A stretch of 38,500 nucleotides of DNA from Prorocentrum cordatum (lineage: Eukaryota; Sar; Dinophyceae; Prorocentrales; Prorocentraceae). Shown piece after piece: positions 28,686 to 36,797 of this stretch. Location: NCBI GenBank assembly GCA_963575745.1, contig CAUYUJ010011459.1:191501-230000 (forward strand), in the 5' to 3' direction. The notes beneath the pieces are model-generated. The model saw nothing but the letters and a program-made list of their open reading frames with translations. It was not told the DNA's origin and did no database searches. Position 1 is the stretch's first letter, and each line of letters begins with the position of its first letter. The position numbers and the translations under genes are program-made.

Positions 28686-29751
28686 ATGGACGGCAGGGGT
28701 GTTGTCAACAGTGGCCAGGTTCACTTCCTCCGAGATCGCAACGGGCGGTGCATGACAGACTACAACGGCAAGATCATCCTAGTCCGCAAGCCCGGGGTCA
28801 AGAGCGAGGTCAAGAGCGAGGCCAACGGCAAGGGCGATGGCAGCGGAGCAAGCAGCAGCGCTGGCGCCAACGTCCAGCCGCAGCGGCGTGGCCCCATGGA
28901 TGCTAGCCAGGCCCTGCTGAAACCAAAGGAGGAGCTCATGCCCAAGGCTCGGCACGGCGACGCGCCCGATGAGCATCCGGCTGGCGCGAAGCGGAGGAGG
29001 ATTGCTGGCAAGACGCACGACCAGCATGGCGCCTACTGTGACGTCGCAGTTTCGACGCCAAGCCCAGCGCGCCCCTCGCCGACCTCGACTCCGGAGAAGC
29101 TCGTTCCCCGCCCTCGGCCTTCGTCGACCCAGCTCGGCAAGGGCATCGAGAAAGTCATGGCGTGCGCTGGGAACGCACTGGTCGCGGCGGCCGCTCCCCC
29201 AGCGCCGACGCAGGCGGTGGCGGCCGCTGCCGCAGCTCCACCAGCGCAGCAGGCAGCGACGCAGATGCAGATGGCGACGGCCGCTCCAGCAGCTCCACCA
29301 ACGCAGGCAGCGACGCAGATGCAGATGGCGACAGTCGCTCCAGCAGCTCCACCAGCGCAGCAGGCAGCGACGCAGATGGCGGCGGCCGCTCCAGCAACTC
29401 CACCAGTGCAGCAGGCAGCGACGCAGATGGTGGTGGCCGCTCCAGCAGCTCCACCAGTGCAGCAGGCAGCGACGCAGGCGGCGCAGCCCTTCCAGGTCCC
29501 GCGGCAAGCTGATGGATCGATTGACCCTCGTGACTTGGAGCTCGCTGTCAAGTCGGCCGTGAAGAGCCTCACCGACCAGGAGCACATGGCGCTCTGGAAC
29601 AGAATGACCAGGAAGACGACCAGTCGCGAGTGCCCCCCGCTCCTCAAGGAGAAGTGGGACGCTGCCTGCAAGATGGACCGACAGGGCAAACTTGGGAGCA
29701 GGGGGATATGTGCTGATTTGTTTCCAACACCTGCTTGCCCTCTGGATCCAG
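28686..29751 (+). CDS. First exon of multi-exon gene of unknown function
   Basis: The probable start at 28,686 gives MDGRGVVNSGQVHFLRDRNG then RCMTDYNGKIILVRKPG, a basic/acidic KSEVKSEANGKG stretch, a nuclear-type KRRRIAGK (about residue 100), and a Ser/Pro/Thr linker. Five Ala/Pro/Gln repeats of the APAAPPAQQAATQM type (about 29,190-29,480) follow, then a globular end: DGSIDPRDLELAVKSAVK, SLTDQEHMALWNRMTRKTTS and LKEKWDAACKMDRQGKLG. A GT donor is available at CCAG|GTTAAC (29,752), 80 bp before array 6. No family recognised; nuclear localisation is a guess from the basic motif. Confidence 0.65.
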
Positions 29752-29831
29752 GTTAACAGGTCACATCACGTCATAAGTTATTGTGGCACCGTTGTTTTAC
29801 TCATTCCAGGGCTGCGAGTCAAACTAGACGG

Positions 29832-29910
29832 AACCATATCGAACCATAACAAACCATAACAAACCATAACAAACCTTAAAAAAACCATAACAAACCATAT
29901 GCAAGCATAT
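29832..29910 (+). repeat. AACCATAA-type 10 bp array 6 (intronic)
   Basis: Seven to eight units (GAACCATAAC, AAACCATAAC) with one A-run, in the inferred intron between the 28.7 kb and 29.97 kb exons. Confidence 0.95.
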
Positions 29911-29965
29911 TTCTACGACCGTCGAAAGGTCATGCCCTTCACCCTGTCTTGGTTGTGCCCCTGAG

Positions 29966-30172
29966 GGGCGCAGCGCCAAGACCCCCATCTTCGAGCTCTT
30001 TCTCGCCTGCGGGGGCGACGTTGGCAAGATGACCGCAGTGGAAGAGATCACCCTCACCAATGCCGACGCCGAGGACACCGTGTGGGCCTGGTTCACGAGA
30101 GACGACCTGATGAAACACTACTATGGCAAGACGCTCATCGCGGGCGATCTCATCAGCCGCAAGAAGACGGAC
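29966..30172 (+). CDS. Second exon of the 28.7-31.9 kb gene
   Basis: After CTGAG the frame reads GRSAKTPIFELFLACGGDVG, KMTAVEEITLTNADAEDTVW, AWFTRDDLMKHYYGKTLIAG and DLISRKKTD. Strong codon and hydrophobic pattern, no domain recognised. It ends where a GGA repeat begins (30,173). The following intron (30,173-30,574) holds two GGA tracts and a foldback at 30,439-30,502. Confidence 0.65.
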
Positions 30173-30438
30173 CGAGGAGGAGGAGGAGGAGGAGGAGGAA
30201 ACATATGAGGACGAATAGGATGATGAAGTTGTTTCGGCAACATGTATACATACAAGAAGGAGAACAAGGATAGTAGAGTAACTTGTCAAACGCACAAGTA
30301 GGAAGAGAAGGGAGGAATATGAGGAATATTAGGATAAGGAAGAGTAGGATGAGGAGGAGGAGGATGAGGAGGAGGAGGAGGAGGATAATGTTAGCAGCTA
30401 GGTGGCCATGTGAACCCTGCGTCCACCCCCCGCGCCTT

Positions 30439-30502
30439 CTCAGGGGAGGTGGGGTTTCGCTTCGCCCGGGAAGTCCAACATGGGCCCCCCGCCTCCCCTG
30501 AG
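30439..30502. repeat. Foldback in intron, 16 bp arms
   Basis: CTCAGGGGAGGTGGGG (30,439-30,454) pairs with CCCCGCCTCCCCTGAG (30,487-30,502) with one mismatch. Further out, GCGTCCAC (about 30,419) and GTGGACGC (about 30,535) are also inverse, so an element of about 125 bp is possible. Confidence 0.7.
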
Positions 30503-30574
30503 AGTTCGTTGAGGGTCGGGCGCAGGGCCCACATGTGGACGCCGAAACGGGGGGCAACTGCCTGATATCGCCAG

Positions 30575-31867
30575 GAGCCCCACTTCTGCCGCGAACACCC
30601 AGACCACCCAGGAAAGGTCGAGATGGAGCAGTGCCGTTTTAAGAGAGGAGGGTTTAATTATGTTCTCAGACTGCCCCGCCCTCTCCCCGAGCCAATTGGA
30701 TCAATGACCCTCCGAGGTACAAGTGCTACCAGATGTCTACTAACACTATCGGCGCGGCGCGTGTCACCAAAAGGACGTTGCATTGGTCAGGGCAGCTCAC
30801 GGGCAACACGGCCCTCGACGTGGCCAGAAACATCGAGGCCACGCCCTCCCTTTTCGTCCTCCTCCCTTTCCTCCTCCTCCTCCTCCTCCTCTCCCTCCTC
30901 CTCCTCCTCCTCCTCACAGACACTCCTCCTCTTCCTCCTCCCTCCTCCTCGTTCCCTCCTCCTTCGATCGAGGCGATCATGGCACCAGATCGTGACTTGC
31001 AGATTCGTGAACCGGTCGGCGGTAAAAGCGGCGGCAGGGGCAACCAGGCGAAAGCCAGCGCAGGCAAGGTCAAAAAGCCCCCCTCGAATGCCAAAGGGCT
31101 GGTGCAGGCCTACGTTCAGCACGTCAATGCTTGGGTCACCCGCGTGATGTTTCCAAAAAGGGATGTGGGAGGGGGAGGGGCAGGACCAGGACCAGGAACA
31201 GGAGCAGGAAGACGACGTCGAGACCGACGACGAGCAGAGGACACCGGAGGGCAGGAGGAGGAGGGGGGCTGCTGAGCGGAGGAGGGCGGAGGAGGGCTTC
31301 TGAGCGGACGGGGGCGCCCCCCAGTCGACCATCATCACTGACGTGAAGGGCAAGATGGTGAATCCGAAATTCAATTGGGCGACTGAGTTTAAGAAAATGC
31401 TCGAGGAGGATCATGTCAAATTCCAGAATTTTTTGACGCAGTTGCACAAGCTGTTCGTCGACGCTGATCAGTCATCGAAGGACCCGGGTGCAACAACTTG
31501 GATCGCGCATTTATGTGAGGCAACTCCATTATCCTCCTCCTCCTTCTCCTCCTCCTCCTGCTGCTGCTCTTCATCTTCTGAATATTCCTCCTCCTCCTCC
31601 TCCTCCTCCTCCATCTCCTCCTCCCCCCCCCCATCTTGGTTACTGTTATTGTCCTTTACTCGACTGTCCGTTCAGGGGGCTCGAAGATAACCTGAAACTT
31701 TACGATATAGGCTTGCCTCCCCCCCCCTTGAGGAGCCGAACCAAGAGATCGCGGAGACGCTGAGTGAGGTGACCGAGCACGCGCGCCGTGCCACAGACAA
31801 CATCACGACGGCCGACAGCATGACGGGCGGCAAGAAGAGGAGCCACAAAGGGAGAGGACGACGATGA
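30575..31867 (+). CDS. Exons 3-7 of the 28.7-31.9 kb gene
   Basis: Exon 3 (30,575-30,651) reads EPHFCREHPDHPGKVEMEQC then RFKRGG. Exon 4 (about 30,692-30,837) reads NWINDPPRYKCYQMSTNTIG, AARVTKRTLHWSGQLTGNTA and LDVARNIE. Exon 5 (30,973-about 31,161) reads AIMAPDRDLQIREPVGGKSG, SNAKGLVQAYVQHVNAWVTR and VMFPKR. Exon 6 (31,325-31,514) reads STIITDVKGKMVNPKFNWAT, EFKKMLEEDHVKFQNFLTQL and HKLFVDADQSSKD, with a GTGAGG donor. Exon 7 (about 31,733-31,867) reads EEPNQEIAETLSEVTEHARR, ATDNITTADSMTGGKKR and ends TGA. Introns are largely CCT or GGA microsatellite. The exon 4-5 junction joins cleanly in frame (NIE|AIM); the exon 6-7 phases do not match simply, so a boundary or an extra exon is missing. 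Function unknown. Confidence 0.55.
30838..30972 (+). other. 135 bp microsatellite intron flanked by 8 bp direct repeat
   Basis: ATCGAGGC occurs at 30,832-30,839 and again at 30,967-30,974, exactly straddling both splice points (GAG|GC...GAG|GC). The intron body is (CCT)n-rich. Removal leaves one copy of the repeat and an open frame, which is what a target-site duplication used as splice sites would give. Confidence 0.65.
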
Positions 31868-31902
31868 GGAGGAGGAGGCAGATGATGATGATAAGATGGA
31901 TG

Positions 31903-31963
31903 AGCATAACAAAGCATAACAAAGCATATCAAACCATAAAGGACCATATTAAACCATATCGCT
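31903..31963 (+). repeat. AACCATAA-type 10 bp array 7
   Basis: Six units ending AACCATATT/AACCATATCG, nearly identical to the last 60 bp of array 3. It begins about 35 bp after the stop of the 28.7-31.9 kb gene. Confidence 0.95.
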
Positions 31964-32215
31964 GCACACGCGCTCAACATGTCATTGGGCCACACCTCCC
32001 AGGGAACTGACTTCAAGGTGCAGCGGGGGCCCTATAGGCCCCCTCCCAGGGGCGAGAAGATAATCGCACTTCGCGCGTCGCGGTCTGGGCCAAGTAAGGC
32101 ACTTTTTCCATAAGTAAGCGGCGCGAAGATAACCGTTCGTTTCGCATCGCGGGGCGCGATGCGAGAACTTGGGCCCTGGCAGGGCCTCGGGAATGCACGA
32201 CGATAACTGCGCTTC
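31964..32215 (+). repeat. Dispersed 3'-flank repeat, copy 2
   Basis: Contains GCTCAACATG, a 19 bp palindrome GGGGGCC-CTATA-GGCCCCC (32,025-32,043), CGCACTTCGCGCGTCGCGG, GGGCCAAG and GGCGCGAAGATAACCG in the same order as copy 1 at 25,690-25,965. A run of about 20 A follows at 32,268-32,288. Confidence 0.65.
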
Positions 32216-32442
32216 CAGCATCGGGGGTGTGCGAAACGCTGAAGTTATATTTAAGAATGTTTTCTGAAAAAAAAAAAAAAAAAAAAAACGTTCACACCTA
32301 CATATTCCGCCGTCCTTGGCCTGGGCCATCCTGGGCTGCCTGGGCTGAGCACCTCGTTGATCGAGGCTGCTAGGTCCATGCAAAGCCCAGGGGGGCTCCT
32401 GCTGGGGACGGCGGGGGGGGCGTGGCCGCCGCTTCCGAATCT

Positions 32443-32669
32443 TTGCCCAGAGGAAGCTCCCCGTGGTGCCGCAAAACATCATGGCCGAACTGACTCTCGC
32501 CGGCGCCGCGGGCGCTGTGACCGAGACCGAGAAGGCCGGTGCTGTGACCGAGAACGCCGGCGCCGTGACCGAGAAGGCGGGTGCTGTGACCGAGAACCCC
32601 ATGACCGAGAAGGCCAGTGCCGTGACCGAGAACCCTGGCGGGGCGGAGGCGATGGCGGCAACGGCCTGA
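32443..32669 (+). CDS. Small repeat-coded exon (GAVTEN/GAVTEK)
   Basis: After TTGCCCAG the frame reads RKLPVVPQNIMAELTLAG, then five copies of AVTEK/AVTEN-type repeats and GGAEAMAATA with TGA at 32,669. Unit lengths keep the frame. The repeat resembles a helical Ala/Thr/Glu linker. It may be a terminal exon of a gene whose other exons lie between 32.2 and 32.4 kb. No domain recognised. Sequence from 32,735 to 32,985 is GGA- and AAT-rich without an exon. Confidence 0.4.
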
Positions 32670-33047
32670 CGGACTGACTGACGACTGTCGCCTGATCGAC
32701 CTCTCTTTTTCCCCTCCCGACCTCGAAGAGGGAACGGTGAACGAAGGAGGAGGAGGAAGAGGAGGATGAGCACCAGGATCAGGGGGACGAGCTCGGCCCA
32801 GTAGCGACGCGGTGGGCAAGGAGGACGAGAAGGAAGAGTAGGAGGAGGAGGATGAGAGGAAGAGGGGGCGGAGGAGGAAGAGGAGGAGGGAAGACGAGGA
32901 GGAGGAGGAGGAGGAGGAAGAGGAAAAATAATAATAAGAAAAATACTAAGAATAATAATAATAAGAAGAAAGATGAGGAGGCGGCTGAAGCTGGACATTG
33001 AGTACTTCGGAGGCGGCGGGCAGTGACCCTGCGCGCGGGCAATGTCC

Positions 33048-33090
33048 ACAACTTTTAAGTTGTGCGTTCTAGCGTCGGCTCGGCCGACGC
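33048..33090. repeat. Two adjacent perfect hairpins
   Basis: CACAACTT-TT-AAGTTGTG (33,048-33,065) and CGTCGGC-TCG-GCCGACG (33,074-33,090). They lie upstream of the 33.4 kb gene. They could be part of an element or a transcript structure; no T-run makes them a bacterial-type terminator. From 33,091 to 33,383 I see no supported exon. Confidence 0.6.
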
Positions 33091-33383
33091 GATTTCACCT
33101 GGGTTTTTTCCCTCGACTGCGAAGCTGGTGCTTCCACGGAAAAGGTCACTCGCTCAGCAGGTCTGTGACTTGATCAGTACGCCTTGAATCCGCCCTCTGC
33201 TGCAGCATTTTGGCACATCAGGGCTGGGGGAGCTCGATGTTTAGGGCCCTTCGCGCGGAGCGCACCAGAAGACTCGGCGGCGACCATGCTCACGCTGGCA
33301 ACCCGCCCAAAAGACGAAGGCCCACAGGATCTAAACCCGGGCGTCGCGGGCTCCTTTTGAAGCCCCCCCCCCCCTGGTTGTAG

Positions 33384-33947
33384 GATCGTGCTCCCCTATC
33401 CCTTGGAAGGCCTCTGAGCGAGATCGAGCACAATAGCCTCTCGCACCGGTTTTTCGACAAGGTATCGAGAGGTGCCTGGTCTGTGGCTGAAGCAGTTCGG
33501 ACGGCGCGCGACGTCGCTGATGTATACGGGCACTCCTCGGAAATCATCAACGGGCGGGCTTCTCTGGGCGGCTCTGGGGAGAGTAGCATCGGCAACGTCC
33601 AGCGAGATCTCCTCAGGTGGTCGAAAACTTTCAAGCTGCATCTAGATCCAGCTACAGTCCAAGTGCTGTACCAGAACCATAGGAATAACGGCACCGTGGT
33701 CCGAGGTCATAGTGTTATTTACCCTCGCGAGGTTTTGGGGGCATTGTTCGATTCAGGAGAAGTAGTGTTTAAGATTTGCATCCTGGGGGAAGGAGGGGAG
33801 ACCGCCCTTGATGAGTTTTGGAAGCACAATTTGCAGTTCGACTGGGCCAAGAATCGCCCAGGATTCGTCGAGTTCAAGATCCCCACAAACAAAGCAATCC
33901 CCTTCGGGTTCCACAGCGATAGTCGGAGAACGAACAACAACACAAGT
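33384..33947 (+). CDS. Exon 1 (visible) of transposase-like repeat-family gene
   Basis: A C13 tract and TTGTAG precede the exon; an in-frame TAG at 33,381 fixes the left limit. It reads RAPLSLGRPLSEIEHNS, HRFFDKVSRGAWSVAEAVRT, GNVQRDLLRWSKTFKLHLDP, EVLGALFDSGEVVFKICILG, ALDEFWKHNLQFDWAKNRPG and IPFGFHSDSRRTNNNTS. From general knowledge this order (Arg-Asp-Leu near the start, a FW..H...W segment, then IP.G.H.D) matches a multi-copy family of dinoflagellate predicted proteins thought to be element-derived. It ends at AGT|GTAAAC. Earlier exons probably lie upstream. Confidence 0.65.
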
Positions 33948-34088
33948 GTAAACTTTCGGAGGCGACTCCAAGCTGCGCCCCCACTGGCGCGCGGAGCGCG
34001 CCGGGCAAAGGGGCCCGCCGCAGATTCGATAATTCCGCGAGGCCCTCCGAACATGTATACTTATGCTGTTATTTCTTCCTCGGTGTAA
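33948..34088 (+). mobile_element. Introner-like intron 1 of the 33.4 kb gene
   Basis: TAAACTTTCGGAGG (33,949-33,962) and the inverse of CCTCCGAACATGTATA (34,044-34,059) form imperfect terminal inverted repeats, with internal GGCGCGC/GCGCGCC. The left end supplies a GTAAAC donor. A pyrimidine tract and GTAAAG follow the right end. The exact acceptor is ambiguous by one base. Confidence 0.5.
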
Positions 34089-34510
34089 AGGGCAACGCAT
34101 CAAGCGTGACAAGATGTTGGCGATGTCTTGGGGGTCGATCATGAATGCGACCACGACGATTTGGACAGTATGGCTCTATACCGTTCTTCCTGATGAGCTT
34201 GCCATCGCCCATACTTCGGCAGAGCAGCTCCACGCTGCGTTCGCGTGGAGCTGCGAGGTTATGCTGCGCGGGGTCTACCCTGACGCGGACCGCGAGGGGA
34301 AACCGTGGCCGATGGGGAGTCGGAGGGAGGAGCTGGCAGGCAAGCTCATCGCAGGCTCAGGGGTGAAATATAAAAGGGGGTGGGGATCGAGAGATGGACG
34401 TGTTTCCCTGGCCGCCTGAGAGGCGGATACCGCATGCTCTTTGCTGAATGTCGGGGCGACTGGGAATGGCAAGCCGAGACGTTTGGCTGGAGGCCAATGC
34501 GGACTGCAAA
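34089..34510 (+). CDS. Exons 2 and 3 of transposase-like repeat-family gene
   Basis: Exon 2 (about 34,089-34,366) reads GQRIKRDKMLAMSWGSIMNA, TTTIWTVWLYTVLPDELAIA, HTSAEQLHAAFAWSCEVMLR, GVYPDADREGKPWPMGSRRE and ELAGKLIAGSG. An intron of about 55-60 bp follows, then exon 3 (about 34,425-34,510) reads GYRMLFAECRGDWEWQAETF and GWRPMR. The RGDWEW segment is a hallmark position in this family (GD.KW/GDWEW before a Cys-rich stretch). The next intron is G/A-rich (about 34,511-34,585). Confidence 0.6.
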
Positions 34511-34585
34511 AATGATGGAGAGGATGGTGGAATGAGGAAGGGACGAGGGAAGCGGGGGGGGATCACGAGTGGGGGGAGGGAGAGG

Positions 34586-35373
34586 ATAATATTTGCTTTG
34601 CTGGTCCGCCCAGGCACTACAGATGCAATTTCATTTGCCACAATGACTGGGCTTCGAAGGTGCTTCAAGCTTTTTCGTTCTCGGACTTCAGTGATGATGC
34701 TGCCTGGCGAACAACTGAGATCCCAGAATCTTCCTTTTGGCAATTCTGTGATCACCGCGCGAGCGTGCTCACGCTAATACCCGGGTGGGCCCGAAACAGG
34801 GTCAACATAGACACTATGCATAGTTCAAACCTAGGGGTGTCCCATCTTCTCATTGCGAACGCTTTGGTGTTTTTTTCCCTGCATCGGGCGCATCAATCAC
34901 TGCGGGTACCTAGGCTCGCACCTCTTGATCCAGCAGCTTCGTTTGACGATGTCCTGTGGGATTTGCAGCTCCGTTTTAAGCTCTGGCTTTCGGATCGCAA
35001 GCTCTGTTGCAGCTGCAAACGCTTCACATCTAAGTCCGTGCACCGCTCGAGTGGGAACGAATATCCAGTGTTTATGTGCAAGGCTGCACAATCCCCATAC
35101 ATAGTGGCTTGGCTTTCAGATCTGGCCAGAGAGTTTGCGTCCCATTGCGACGCATACATCAAGCCTGAAGCGGACGTGGTAACTGCCTGCTTGTGGGGCA
35201 AAGCAGCCTACTATGATATCATCAGGCGCAGCTCCAGGTTTTTCACACAAGCCGATGCTGATCGCCTTTACGATGCTGGGCATACGTTTCTCTACACATA
35301 CGCTCACTTGCGCAGGATCTCAGTGCGACGGCCCACGCACATGTGGAGCATCGTGCCCAAGTTTCACCAGCAG
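34586..35373 (+). CDS. Exon 4 of transposase-like repeat-family gene
   Basis: It reads ICFAGPPRHYRCNFICHNDW, AFSFSDFSDDAAWRTTEIPE, SSFWQFCDHRASVLTLIPGW, VNIDTMHSSNLGVSHLLIAN, LWDLQLRFKLWLSDRKLCCS, VFMCKAAQSPYIVAWLSDLA, YIKPEADVVTACLWGKAAYY and FLYTYAHLRRISVRRPTHMW, ending IVPKFHQQ. The D.MH followed by NLGV resembles the DxMH motif around the second catalytic Asp of CACTA-like and related DDE transposases. That homology is inference; the other acidic residues cannot be placed with confidence. The exon ends at CAGCAG (35,373), directly at an inverted-repeat element. Confidence 0.65.
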
Positions 35374-35509
35374 GGCGACAAGATCTATACATATGCACCG
35401 CCGCTGGCCAAACCAAACCTGGCCTCAAGAGCGGCGCGTGCGTCTCCGTGGCCAAAGGGCGCGGGGCGGGCCTGGCCAGCGGCGTGTATATGCACAGATC
35501 TCGCTGCCC
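35373..35509 (+). mobile_element. 137 bp introner-like element forming intron 4
   Basis: Left end GGGCGACAAGATCTATACAT and inverted right end GGGCAGCGAGATCTGTGCAT continue as matching arms through CGCCGCTGGCCA (about 40 bp, a few transitions). The element plus AACCCAG is the entire intron (35,374-35,516). Removal joins FHQQ to LQHLLID in frame, and CAG occurs at both boundaries. Confidence 0.85.
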
Positions 35510-35516
35510 AACCCAG

Positions 35517-35717
35517 CTCCAGCATTTGCTGATCGACGCAAAGGTCGAAATGCAAAATCCTCGGTTCAGCCATTGTTTTTCGGACGAAGATTTCGTCGGT
35601 CAGATGATAACTGCGCTATCGTCGGCTCACCCAGCGACTGCCGTTTTCTCTGCAGTCTCGAAGGTGATCATGGGCCTGAAGGAGCGGCTTCAGAACTCAG
35701 GTCCACCAATTAAGTAG
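35517..35717 (+). CDS. Last exon of transposase-like repeat-family gene
   Basis: It reads LQHLLIDAKVEMQNPRFSHC, FSDEDFVGQMITALSSAHPA and TAVFSAVSKVIMGLKERLQN, ending GPPIK and TAG at 35,715-35,717. The NPR....F.DED.VG arrangement agrees with the C-terminus expected for this family. All visible exons are open, so this copy may be intact apart from its unseen 5' end. Confidence 0.65.
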   Translation, partial: LQHLLIDAKVEMQNPRFSHCFSDEDFVGQMITALSSAHPATAVFSAVSKVIMGLKERLQNSGPPIK

Positions 35718-35752
35718 TCGGCGATGTCCGACACTAGACATGCAAACGCAAT

Positions 35753-35832
35753 ACGCCATAAGAAACCATAACCAACCATAAGAAACCAGAAGGAACCATA
35801 AGGAACCATAAGAAACCATAATAAACCATATT
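35753..35832 (+). repeat. AACCATAA-type 10 bp array 8
   Basis: Eight units of AGAAACCATA/AGGAACCATA, starting 36 bp after the stop at 35,717. Beyond it, 35,833-36,155 holds no supported gene. Confidence 0.95.
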
Positions 35833-36155
35833 GGATGACCGCGTTGAGGTTTGGAAGCGTGTCGGATGTTGCTTTCGCAAGTGCGATGTTTCGTTCTAGA
35901 GCTGCGGAGATTTTTCTGCGAGCTGTTGCACTCATGTATTCGCCCGGGGCTCGAGGTGAATAACACATCATGAAAATAGGGGCGGACGCAAAAAATGGAG
36001 AGACCATCCTCCTGCCCTTCCTACTCCTCCCTGGCCCACTCCACGCATCCTCGCATTATCCCCCTCGTCGTCCTCCCCCCCCTCCTCCTCCTCCTCGTCC
36101 ACGGCGTCCACTCCTCCGCGGCCATTGTGCGCGGTAGTCTTCGCTATGCTGCGCA

Positions 36156-36380
36156 ATGCTATGCAGAGCAATGCCAGTGAACGCGTGCCCTGAAATTGCC
36201 GATAAGAGTGATCGGCACTTGCGCGAATGGACGTCGACGTCGACGAAACCAAGGGATGCTGTAAGAACCCCCCTCACCCTCGGCCACCCCGATGGCGGCA
36301 CCAGCGAGGAAACAATGATGGTTGGCGAGGGCCCTGGCGGCGAAATGAAGGATAAAAAGGATAATGAAGATGAGCAGAGG
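36156..36380 (+). CDS. Weak candidate exon
   Basis: The frame MPVNACPEIADKSDRHLR, EWTSTSTKPRDAVRTP and GGEMKDKKDNEDEQREI is hydrophilic and protein-like but short, with no recognised domain and no clear boundaries. It runs into a T/A homopolymer palindrome. Confidence 0.2.
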
Positions 36381-36382
36381 GA

Positions 36383-36418
36383 GATTTTTTTTATTTTTTT
36401 TTTTAAAAAAAAAAATCG
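36383..36418. repeat. T-run/A-run palindrome
   Basis: T8-A-T12 immediately followed by A12, bounded by GA and TC: an inverted repeat made of homopolymers. It interrupts the reading frames on both sides. Confidence 0.9.
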
Positions 36419-36594
36419 GATCAATGTTGCAGATTTTGCATGGCCCTTCTCGCTCCTCCTTTCGCCTCTCTCTCGCCTCCCGCTCGTGGCCCTCGGCCCT
36501 CGTCGGCTGTGTTGTCGGGCCTCGTTCGGCCCCCTCGTCGGCGGGGCTCCGCCTCGGCCCCTGCGTTCGCCCTTTTTCCTCGCGCGTCACCACG

Positions 36595-36735
36595 CGGGCC
36601 GTCGGTCCCCAACGGGGCGGCTGGGACTGCGCGCGGGGCCGTCGGCTCCCATGAGGGTCGGCTGGGACTGCGCGCGGGGCCGTCGGCGCTCAGGGGGTTA
36701 ACTGGGGCTGCTCACGGACCCTCGGCTCCCAACTA
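36595..36735 (+). repeat. 41 bp tandem repeat, about 3 units
   Basis: GGGCCGTCGG...CTGGGACTGCGCGCG recurs at 41 bp period (CTGGGACTGC at 36,621 and 36,662), the third unit diverging (CTGGGGCTGCTCACGG). Similar GTCGG/CCTCGG words fill the preceding 130 bp. Confidence 0.8.
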
Positions 36736-36797
36736 CGCATAAATTAAATAATAGAGTCCACCATTGGCCCAAAAGCCGTGCATCAGTCAATCAGTCA

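Noticed and set aside
32268-32288. Poly-A tail marking a processed retrocopy
   Set aside because: The A-run follows the dispersed 3'-flank repeat and no intronless coding copy lies upstream, so a plain homopolymer is the simpler reading.
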